A stretch of DNA of 11,824 nucleotides from Deltaproteobacteria bacterium. GTDB taxonomy: Bacteria; Desulfobacterota; JADFXK01. Both the position numbers and the translations under genes were made by a program. The stretch spans positions 453 to 12,276 of the forward strand of contig JADFYA010000070.1 of assembly GCA_015233285.1 (NCBI GenBank). Direction: 5' to 3'. The notes below the pieces were generated by a model. The model was not told where the DNA came from and searched no databases. It saw nothing but the letters and a program-made list of their open reading frames with translations. Positions 1 through 5,633 of this stretch are shown here, in pieces (the first letter of the stretch is position 1; each line of letters opens with the position of its first letter).

Positions 1-243
1 TGTCACCTACTTCCGCTTGATCAGGTCAATTTTGACTTTTTGGTGACTGACGAAGGAGTGGAGGCCACCTGCCGGGTCAAATGTATGGCCAAGACGGGCG
101 TGGAGATGGAGGCCTTAGTGGGTGTTACGATAGCTCTGAACACCATCCTGGACATGGTCAAGTATCTGGAAAAAGACGACCTGGGCCTTTATCCGACCAC
201 GGTCATCACTGACATTCGAGTAATTAGTAAGATCAAGGGATGA
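1..243 (+). CDS. moaC: Cyclic pyranopterin monophosphate synthase MoaC, C-terminal part
   Basis: The first 80 codons in frame 1 run to a TGA at 241-243 and give the C-terminal half of MoaC; the 5' end lies outside the window. MoaC works with MoaA in the first step of molybdenum cofactor synthesis, converting 3',8-cyclo-7,8-dihydro-GTP to cyclic pyranopterin monophosphate in the cytoplasm. Family landmarks visible here are the Cys-His pair at partial residues 1-2 (the catalytic His region, CHPL in E. coli), the KTGVEMEAL block with Glu35 and Glu37, and DMVK with Asp51 and Lys54, spaced as Asp128 and Lys131 of the E. coli enzyme. One oddity is Leu in place of the usual Pro after the His (CHLL). 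The gene has the same direction as cmk but is separated from it by 341 bases, so it probably ends its own operon. Identification is firm from the Glu-Met-Glu and Asp-Met-x-Lys signatures. Confidence 0.93.
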   Translation, partial: CHLLPLDQVNFDFLVTDEGVEATCRVKCMAKTGVEMEALVGVTIALNTILDMVKYLEKDDLGLYPTTVITDIRVISKIKG

Positions 244-368
244 GCCGGCCGGACTTAGGCGTCAATCATACATAGGCGGTGCGGGCTGCGGACTGTTCGG
301 GTGGCCGGGGCAGGCTTACCGTGGTTTGTTTATCAATAATTAAAATAGAACGCCCCTAGACCGGGCGG

Positions 369-391
369 CAAAAAAAATGTTGATTTTTTTG
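369..391. repeat. A/T hairpin, possible weak terminator after moaC
   Basis: CAAAAAAA at 369-376 is the exact reverse complement of TTTTTTTG at 384-391, with a 7-base loop. It follows a small GC hairpin (351-367). The symmetrical A- and T-tracts could end transcription in either direction, but the stem is almost all A-T, so this is only a possible moaC terminator. Confidence 0.3.
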
Positions 392-453
392 TCAAGGGAT
401 AGTATGGTGACTATCTATGTCGCCAAAGTATAACTATCAGTAGGAGATCCATC

Positions 454-485
454 AGAGCAAGTTAAAGGCAGAGCAAGTTAAAGGC
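454..485. repeat. Perfect 16-bp tandem duplication
   Basis: AGAGCAAGTTAAAGGC occurs twice in direct succession, at 454-469 and 470-485, with no mismatch. It sits about 100 bases upstream of the cmk ATG. Two helix-turn-scale repeats could be paired protein-binding sites in the cmk upstream region, or a recent slippage duplication. The sequence cannot tell these apart. Confidence 0.9.
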
Positions 486-584
486 CAGGTTTTCTGATTC
501 CGTTAATAACCATCACCTCATTTCTGCCGCACCATCAGCACCTGCCCCCAACTTAGCCACACCTACTTTTCCTCGAAATTCAGC

Positions 585-1322
585 ATGGAAAAAATTTTGG
601 TATCTTACCGGGAAAAGCTTCCGCCTGAGACGATCCGGCTCGCAGATCCAGAACAACTGGCTGTGGTGACCATTGACGGCCCGGCCGGAGCCGGGAAAAG
701 TACGGTCAGCCGCATATTGGCCGAGCGGCTTAGGTTCGATTATATCGATACCGGGGCCATGTATCGCGTGGTGGCGCTCCGGGCCAAAGATTTGCATATC
801 GATCCCCATGATGACGGCGCATTGGAGCGACTCTGCCGGGAACTCGACATCACTTTTCAACGGGATGGGGAAGAATGGCGCATCTTTGAATCGGGCGAAG
901 ACCTGACCGCGGCCATCCGAGAGCCGGAGATCAGCATGTTGGCTTCCAGAACATCGGCTCGCCCCGCGGTCCGAGCGGCAATGACGGAACTGCAGCGGCG
1001 CCTTGGCCAAAAAGGGAGAGCCGTGTTTGAGGGCCGAGATATGGGCACGGTGGTCTTTCCCAGGGCGGCGGCGAAGTTCTTTTTAATCGCGGACATCCAA
1101 TCCCGAAGCGAGCGGCGTTTCCTAGAGTTGAAAGATAGTTCCGATAACCTGACGCTTGACCGGGTGGCCGCGGATATGAGACAGCGGGATCATAACGACC
1201 AGACGAGACCCGTGGCTCCCCTCCGCCCTCCGGAAGACGCCTTAATCGTTGACTCAACCAACCTGACGATCAACCAGGTGGTCGAAAAAATGCTTGACTT
1301 TATCAATAAAAAAATGAATTAA
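585..1322 (+). CDS. cmk: (d)CMP kinase (cytidylate kinase)
   Basis: Cytoplasmic enzyme that phosphorylates CMP and dCMP to the diphosphates with ATP, recycling nucleotides from RNA turnover. The protein shows the P-loop GPAGAGKST (32-40), the DTGAMYR nucleoside-binding block (55-61), FEGRDMGTVVFP (148-159) and the lid/CMP-binding stretch RDHNDQTRPVAPL (201-213), ending in the usual ALIVDST (219-225). The length is 245 residues against 227 in E. coli; the excess lies before the P-loop. The start is uncertain. ATG 585 has no Shine-Dalgarno sequence, and GTG codons at 663 and 666, just before the first strand, would give a shorter enzyme of about 219 residues, also without a ribosome binding site. 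The frame is open upstream to a TAA at 507-509 but holds no other usual start. The gene is followed by rpsA after 95 bases, the arrangement known from E. coli and many other proteobacteria. Family assignment is secure; the N-terminus is not. Confidence 0.96.
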   Translation: MEKILVSYREKLPPETIRLADPEQLAVVTIDGPAGAGKSTVSRILAERLRFDYIDTGAMYRVVALRAKDLHIDPHDDGALERLCRELDITFQRDGEEWRIFESGEDLTAAIREPEISMLASRTSARPAVRAAMTELQRRLGQKGRAVFEGRDMGTVVFPRAAAKFFLIADIQSRSERRFLELKDSSDNLTLDRVAADMRQRDHNDQTRPVAPLRPPEDALIVDSTNLTINQVVEKMLDFINKKMN

Positions 1323-1337
1323 TCACCTTGCGTTGCC

Positions 1338-1364
1338 TACGGTACGACAGTTTTGTCGGCCGTA
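1338..1364 (+). promoter_or_regulatory. Stem-loop 1 in the rpsA upstream region
   Basis: TACGG (1338-1342) pairs with CCGTA (1360-1364), and CGACA (1345-1349) pairs with TGTCG (1354-1358) around a GTTT loop, with a small TA/G internal loop between the two helices. No T-tract follows, so a simple terminator is unlikely. It is the first of two consecutive stem-loops between cmk and rpsA, and it overlaps the -35 element of a possible promoter. Confidence 0.55.
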
Positions 1365-1373
1365 ACCTATCAT
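1344..1373 (+). promoter_or_regulatory. Possible sigma70-type promoter for rpsA
   Basis: ACGACA at 1344-1349 (4 of 6 to TTGACA) and TATCAT at 1368-1373 (5 of 6 to TATAAT) are 18 bases apart. Transcription would begin near 1380, leaving a leader of about 38 bases before the rpsA ATG. Both boxes lie in inverted repeats, so the same sequence may be promoter, operator or RNA structure. The call rests on sequence match only. Confidence 0.35.
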
Positions 1374-1391
1374 CGATTTTGACATGATAGG
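1366..1391 (+). promoter_or_regulatory. Stem-loop 2 / inverted repeat just before the rpsA ribosome binding site
   Basis: CCTATCAT (1366-1373) and ATGATAGG (1384-1391) are perfect inverted repeats around a 10-base loop. The right arm ends 12 bases before the Shine-Dalgarno AGGGGG (1404-1409), which is 8 bases before ATG 1418. In E. coli the rpsA translation start region is structured and S1 represses its own synthesis there. A similar role is inferred here, although this leader has a strong Shine-Dalgarno sequence and the E. coli one does not. Confidence 0.5.
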
Positions 1392-1417
1392 CTATAAAAA
1401 ATCAGGGGGTTCCATTA

Positions 1418-3358
1418 ATGGATATAATGACAGAAAACTCAACCGAACAAAAACCAGACGTAACCGCTATTTCCCTGGCTGAGGAGCCGGTGGCTACCGC
1501 ACCCGACGAAATCCAGACCATGAGCAAGTCCGAGGATGGTGTCGCGGCCGGAACCAAGCAGAAAAACAGCAGCCGGTTTGATGAGGAGTCGGCCGATGAC
1601 TCCGACGATCAGGACGAAATGGAGGACACTGACTCAGACGACCAGATGGCCTTCAACGATCAGGTGATAGAGGAGAGTCTCAAGAAATTCCAAGAAGGTG
1701 ATGTCGTCCGAGGCAAGATTATCAAGATTGATAATGAAAACGTCTTGGTTGATATCGGATATAAGTCGGAAGGGCTGGTATCCATTGATGAATTCCTTGA
1801 TCAGGATGGAAACGTAACGGCCCAGATCGGCGATTACGTGGATGTCTTATTGGAACAGACGGAAGATGAAGAGGGCGGCATCCTTCTCTCCAAAGAAAAA
1901 GCAAATAAAATCAAAGTGTGGGATGAGATTAGCCGGGTCTACAATGAAGACGGGGTCATCACCGGTATAATCACCTCCAAGGTTAAAGGCGGGTTGTCGG
2001 TCGATATCGGGATTCCGGCCTTTTTGCCCGGCTCTCAGGTAGACCTCCGGCCGGTCCGGAACCTGGACGCCATGGTGGGCAAATCGTATGATTTTAAGAT
2101 ACTTAAATTTAACAAAAAACGTGGAAATATCGTTCTCTCCCGCCGGGCCATCCTGGAACAAGAAAAAGAACAACTCAAGACCCGGACCATTTCCAACCTG
2201 GCCGAAGAACAAGTGGTTACCGGTACGGTCAAAAATATCACGGAATACGGTGTCTTTGTTGACTTGGGCGGGATAGACGGATTGCTGCACATCACTGACA
2301 TCTCTTGGGGCCGGGTCGGCCATCCTTCCGAAATGTTCTCCATCGGTGATGAGATTAAAGTCAAGGTGCTGAATTTTGACCGAGACCGGGAACGGGTGTC
2401 ATTGGGTCTGAAACAACTGGCGCCGGATCCCTGGACCACGGCTGATGAAAAATATCCGGTCGGCACAAAAGTCACGGGGAAGGTCGTCAGTCTGGCCAAG
2501 TATGGTTCCTTCATTGAGATCGAAGAAGGGATTGAAGGTTTGATCCATGTCTCCGAGATGTCCTGGACCCGGAAGATTCATGATCCGTCCAAAGTCGTGT
2601 CCATAGGTGACGTGGTCGAAGCCGTTGTGTTGAATATCGATTCGAAGAACAAACGGATCTCCCTGGGGATGAAGCAGGTCGAACCCAACCCCTGGGACGT
2701 TATCGGAGAGAAATATCCGGTGGGTACGGTCATTCAAGGCCGGATCAAGAACATCACCGACTTCGGTATCTTCATCGGCATTGAAGAAGGAATCGACGGC
2801 CTGGTGCATATCTCCGACATTTCTTGGACGAAACGGATTAAGCACCCCTCCGAGCTATATCGCAAGGGCCAGGACGTTAAGGCCATTGTCTTGAACATAG
2901 ACCGGGAAAATGAAAGATTTTCGTTGGGGATTAAACAACTGACCCCGGATCCCTGGGAAGATGTTCCCCGCAAATACCCGATAAACAGCAAGGTCACCGG
3001 AACTATTACCAACGTCACCGACTTTGGGGTGTTTGTGGAGATCGAGGAAGGGATAGAGGGACTGGTCCATGTCTCGGAAGCCAGCAAAGACAAACTAAAG
3101 TCGCCGGTGGGGCATTTTAATTCCGGAGATCTAGTTACGGCTAAAGTCATCAGCGTCTCCAACAAAGAGAGAAAGATCGGCCTGTCCATTAAGCGGTTGG
3201 AAGAAGACGACGAGAAGTCTATTTACCAAGACTACCTGACGGGACAAAAAGCCGCCACCTCCAATGTCGGGCAACTGATAAAAGAAGGGCTGGAACTGGC
3301 TGAGCAAAAGAAACTCGAAAACGAGACAGCCGACAAGCCGGAGGTTAAGGCTGAATAA
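1418..3358 (+). CDS. rpsA: 30S ribosomal protein S1
   Basis: RNA-binding ribosomal protein that helps the 30S subunit capture and unfold mRNA. The 646-residue protein has six S1 (OB-fold) domains at roughly 93-159, 176-244, 263-332, 348-418, 435-506 and 522-593. The first two are divergent, as usual for the ribosome-binding domains, and the last four are canonical, with joining segments of the type (A/N)PDPW...KYP. The C-terminal tail (about 594-646) is charged. E. coli S1 has 557 residues. The extra length here is mainly an N-terminal extension of about 85 residues with a very acidic core: 14 of residues 55-75 are Asp or Glu, including two copies of DSDDQ at 61-65 and 72-76. The start at ATG 1418 is supported by AGGGGG 8 bases upstream; ATG 1427 is an alternative three codons in. 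It lies between cmk and sppA, an order I associate with deltaproteobacteria. Assignment is essentially certain. Confidence 0.98.
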   Translation: MDIMTENSTEQKPDVTAISLAEEPVATAPDEIQTMSKSEDGVAAGTKQKNSSRFDEESADDSDDQDEMEDTDSDDQMAFNDQVIEESLKKFQEGDVVRGKIIKIDNENVLVDIGYKSEGLVSIDEFLDQDGNVTAQIGDYVDVLLEQTEDEEGGILLSKEKANKIKVWDEISRVYNEDGVITGIITSKVKGGLSVDIGIPAFLPGSQVDLRPVRNLDAMVGKSYDFKILKFNKKRGNIVLSRRAILEQEKEQLKTRTISNLAEEQVVTGTVKNITEYGVFVDLGGIDGLLHITDISWGRVGHPSEMFSIGDEIKVKVLNFDRDRERVSLGLKQLAPDPWTTADEKYPVGTKVTGKVVSLAKYGSFIEIEEGIEGLIHVSEMSWTRKIHDPSKVVSIGDVVEAVVLNIDSKNKRISLGMKQVEPNPWDVIGEKYPVGTVIQGRIKNITDFGIFIGIEEGIDGLVHISDISWTKRIKHPSELYRKGQDVKAIVLNIDRENERFSLGIKQLTPDPWEDVPRKYPINSKVTGTITNVTDFGVFVEIEEGIEGLVHVSEASKDKLKSPVGHFNSGDLVTAKVISVSNKERKIGLSIKRLEEDDEKSIYQDYLTGQKAATSNVGQLIKEGLELAEQKKLENETADKPEVKAE

Positions 3359-3437
3359 ATTACCCGGCCGGCGTCCCCATCATGCCCTTTGGGTCAGTGT
3401 TTGTATCCATTTTCCATTCTCGATTTTGATCTAAAAC

Positions 3438-3506
3438 TCACCGCAAAGACGTCCGGGCCGGCAGGGTGAACAAGCTCTTCCTGCTGGCCGGGCGCCCTTG
3501 CGGTGA
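3438..3506. repeat. Long palindromic stem-loop, REP-like candidate
   Basis: TCACCGCAA (3438-3446) and TTGCGGTGA (3498-3506) are perfect 9-bp inverted repeats at the base. The inner segment 3453-3465 pairs with 3480-3492 in 12 of 13 positions, counting one G-T pair, around a 14-base loop. The two helices are joined by unpaired bases. No T-tract follows. The flanks resemble the CACCGCAAAG-type palindromes that I recall as dispersed intergenic repeats in some bacterial genomes, so this may be one copy of such a family. A genome search would decide. Confidence 0.6.
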
Positions 3507-3612
3507 TCAGTTACGGGACCGGTGAGAAGAGAGAATAAGGGTCAAAGAGAAAAAGCATATATTCTTAATGTGCATAATCGGCGCTTTTAGAAGTGACATG
3601 GTTTTTTAGTTC

Positions 3613-3637
3613 CTCGTTGCCGGTTGTCCTCAACGAG
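3613..3637. promoter_or_regulatory. Hairpin in the sppA upstream region
   Basis: CTCGTTG (3613-3619) and CAACGAG (3631-3637) form a perfect 7-bp stem with an 11-base loop, ending 66 bases before the sppA start. No T-tract follows. It may be a leader structure or an operator; function is unknown. Confidence 0.35.
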
Positions 3638-3703
3638 TGGCGAGAAACAAGTAACATGGAACCTGAATACCAGCATCGGTATCGGTACTAGTGAGGCCGC
3701 TAA

Positions 3704-4603
3704 TTGAAGAAGCATCCCATAATCTTAGGCCTGGCCGTGGCATTTACCGTGGCTGCTTTCGCCTTAGCCGGCATGGCTGCCACCGGTCTCCTATTCAAAG
3801 GTAACGCCGGCATTTCCTTGAGTGATAAGATCGCCGTGGTCGTTATCAAAGGGGTTATGCTGGAGTCCCGGAAGACCATCGAAGATATTGAAAAATATAG
3901 AAAAGATAGAACAGTCAAGGCCATTATCATCAGGATCGATTCCCCCGGTGGGGCCGTAGGCCCGGCCCAGGAGATATATGAGGCGATCAAGAGCGCCAAG
4001 GCGAGCAAAAAGATCGTTGCCTCGCTAAGCAACGTGGCCGCGTCCGGAGGCTATTATGTGGCCGCACCGACGGACAAAATCGTCGCCAACCCGGCCACGT
4101 TGACCGGGAGTATCGGGGTGATCATGGACTTTGCCAACGTGGAAGAATTATTAAAGAAAGTCGGGCTTGATTTTATCACTCTCAAGGCCGGAAAATTCAA
4201 AGATATCGGTTCTGTATCCCGACGTATGACCGCCGAAGAAAAGGATCTCCTCCAATCGGTCTTAGACGATGTCCATGCTCAGTTCATTCGGGCGGTAGCT
4301 GAAGGACGGAAGATTCCACAAGACAAGATCAGGGCGATTGCCGATGGCCGGATTTTTACCGGAGAGCAAGCTAAAAAAATGGGCCTGGTGGATCAGCTCG
4401 GGGGATTGGCGGATGCGGTGGAATTAGCCAAGAAGCTTTCCGGCGCCGCGGCCGATGCCAAAGTTGTTTATTCCGATCAGGATAAAAAGTCAATTATGGA
4501 ACTTTTTACCGCCACACTGGCTAATGTTGTCATGGACCGGTTGAATCTTCGGGGGGCGGCGCCGATGTTTATTTCTCCACTCCTTTCTTTGGGCCGCGAG
4601 TAA
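3704..4603 (+). CDS. sppA: Signal peptide peptidase SppA (short, 36-kDa type)
   Basis: Membrane-anchored serine protease of family S49 that degrades signal peptides left in the inner membrane after secretion. The 299-residue protein begins with a short basic stretch and one hydrophobic anchor (about 5-31), leaving the catalytic domain outside the cytoplasm. The IDSPGG block (78-83) and SNVAASGGYYVA (109-120) carry the nucleophile Ser114. The general base is Lys166 in KAGKFKDIGS; the 52-residue spacing equals that between Ser147 and Lys199 of B. subtilis SppA. The single S49 domain matches the short form; the E. coli protein is a tandem duplication about twice as long. The start is a TTG at 3704 with GAGG at 3692-3695, 8 bases upstream. 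The next in-frame Met, residue 24, would destroy the anchor, so TTG is preferred. It follows rpsA after 345 bases, as in other deltaproteobacterial loci that I know of. Confidence 0.93.
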   Translation: MKKHPIILGLAVAFTVAAFALAGMAATGLLFKGNAGISLSDKIAVVVIKGVMLESRKTIEDIEKYRKDRTVKAIIIRIDSPGGAVGPAQEIYEAIKSAKASKKIVASLSNVAASGGYYVAAPTDKIVANPATLTGSIGVIMDFANVEELLKKVGLDFITLKAGKFKDIGSVSRRMTAEEKDLLQSVLDDVHAQFIRAVAEGRKIPQDKIRAIADGRIFTGEQAKKMGLVDQLGGLADAVELAKKLSGAAADAKVVYSDQDKKSIMELFTATLANVVMDRLNLRGAAPMFISPLLSLGRE

Positions 4604-4692
4604 TGACTCCCCGGCCGACGGGCCACCCCGAGACGGTTCCGGCGTCACCTGACCGGCATCGGAATGCTTCATTTATTAACCCATGATAAACG

Positions 4693-5499
4693 GTGCCGGA
4701 GGAAAAGATACAAGTTAAACACGGGAACCCTCTGAAGTATGCCTTGGGCCGCCGCCTGGCGAATTGCCCTTATCTGGTGACTCTTGGAATCCGCCCTAAT
4801 TTAACTGATTATGAGCCCTGGCAAATAGAAGCTATCAAACAGGCGGAGGTCATCTATTTTCCCACCAAATTATATGCCCACTCGTTATCCTCTATGGGAA
4901 AGCGCATTTTTCCCGGGATCAACGACTACGAGTACGCCGGGGACAAAATAAAGCAAGCAACCCTGTTTAATCTCCTTGATATTCCATTTCCCCGAACTAA
5001 GTGCTATTATGGCCGCCAGGCGGACTTAATCCTGAAGGATTTTGATTTCCCCTTTGTGGCTAAGCTGCCTCGGGCCTCGGACGGTGGCCGTGGTGTCTTC
5101 CTGGTCCGGCAGCCATCGGACCTGGCCGCCTACCGCCGCATCACCAAAGTGGCTCTTATTCAGGAATTCCTTGATATCGAATCGGAATACCGGGTGGTGG
5201 TGATTGCTCACCGCATTGCCCTGGTCTACCGGCGGGTGCTGGCCGGAGGCGATTTCCGGGGTAATCTGTCGCAAGGGGCCCAGGTTGTTTTTGAGAATAT
5301 TCCTTCGGAAGTATCGTCTATGGCCTTGGAAGTCAGCCGGAGATGCCGGTTTGACGATGTCGGGCTTGATATATGTTTGGCTGGCGGAAGGTACTACCTG
5401 CTGGAAGCCAATATGCTGTACGGCCGGGCCGGGTTCAAACTGGCTGGGCTGGATTACAAACGACTCCTTTGTGACCTGATTGGGCAGGGAGTAATCTGA
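4693..5499 (+). CDS. RimK-like ATP-grasp domain protein, substrate unknown
   Basis: A 268-residue protein with an ATP-grasp fold of the RimK/glutathione synthetase type. Such enzymes join a carboxylate to an amine or thiol through an acyl-phosphate. Visible elements are the first ATP-binding segment FVAKLPRASDGGRGVFLV (121-138), the hinge IQEFLD (156-161), the R-V-V-V strand (167-170), GDFRGNLSQGA (186-196, compare the GDFR-N block of RimK), and DVGLDIC...YYLLEANMLYG (222-244), whose Asp226, Glu238 and Asn240 should bind Mg-ATP. The N-terminal part (about 15-85, with LGIRPNLTDYEPWQIEAI) is not that of RimK itself and appears specific to this subfamily. GTG 4693 is the chosen start but lacks a ribosome binding site. 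A GGAGG at 4698-4702 lies just inside the frame with no standard start after it, so the true start is uncertain. Its acceptor is unknown, and I would not name it rimK. Confidence 0.82.
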   Translation: MPEEKIQVKHGNPLKYALGRRLANCPYLVTLGIRPNLTDYEPWQIEAIKQAEVIYFPTKLYAHSLSSMGKRIFPGINDYEYAGDKIKQATLFNLLDIPFPRTKCYYGRQADLILKDFDFPFVAKLPRASDGGRGVFLVRQPSDLAAYRRITKVALIQEFLDIESEYRVVVIAHRIALVYRRVLAGGDFRGNLSQGAQVVFENIPSEVSSMALEVSRRCRFDDVGLDICLAGGRYYLLEANMLYGRAGFKLAGLDYKRLLCDLIGQGVI

Positions 5500-5633
5500 T
5501 ACTTTTGGTTGTGTGTCGCTAATTATGAGTCTTGGACTGTCTTTCTCTGCTTGAGTCGACCACAAGATTGTCTGCCTAGGCCATACAACCTTTGACCCGA
5601 ACCCCGTAACCCGCTACAGGATTAGAAGGCGAT

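Larger units (their letters stand above)
244..584. other. Intergenic region between moaC and cmk
   Basis: I see no convincing gene in these 341 bases. They contain a short GC inverted repeat (CGCCC 351-355, GGGCG 363-367), an A-tract/T-tract hairpin at 369-391, a 16-bp tandem duplication at 454-485, and a C-rich segment (about 510-584). That last segment happens to be open in the cmk frame but has no ATG, GTG or TTG codon. A weak promoter-like pair, TTGTCA at 389-394 and TATCTA at 412-417 (17-base spacing), could serve cmk, but the -10 matches consensus at only three of six positions and I do not call it separately. Confidence 0.6.
3359..3703. other. Intergenic region between rpsA and sppA
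   Basis: No credible gene is visible in these 345 bases. They contain a large imperfect stem-loop (3438-3506), a smaller perfect 7-bp hairpin (3613-3637), a short direct repeat of ATCGGT (3675-3680 and 3681-3686), and the sppA ribosome binding site. No classical terminator with a T-tract follows rpsA, so where that transcript ends is not clear from sequence. Confidence 0.6.

Noticed and set aside
513..1257. Long minus-strand open frames overlapping cmk (513-1010, 857-1096, 931-1257)
   Set aside because: They lie antisense to a clearly conserved kinase, resemble no family I know, and reflect codon bias of the + strand gene.
1379..1398. TTGACA (1379-1384) with TATAAA (1393-1398) as the rpsA promoter
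   Set aside because: The boxes are only 8 bases apart, far too close for a sigma70 promoter; the TTGACA overlaps the loop and right arm of the inverted repeat.
1847..3189. Several 148-159-residue minus-strand open frames inside rpsA
   Set aside because: The + strand encodes six recognisable S1 domains across this span; the antisense frames mirror the repeated S1 domains and have no motif of their own.
4683..4718. An 11-codon frame ATG 4683 to TAA 4716-4718 as a leader peptide for the ATP-grasp gene
   Set aside because: It has no ribosome binding site, no codon pattern typical of attenuation, and its length is expected by chance.
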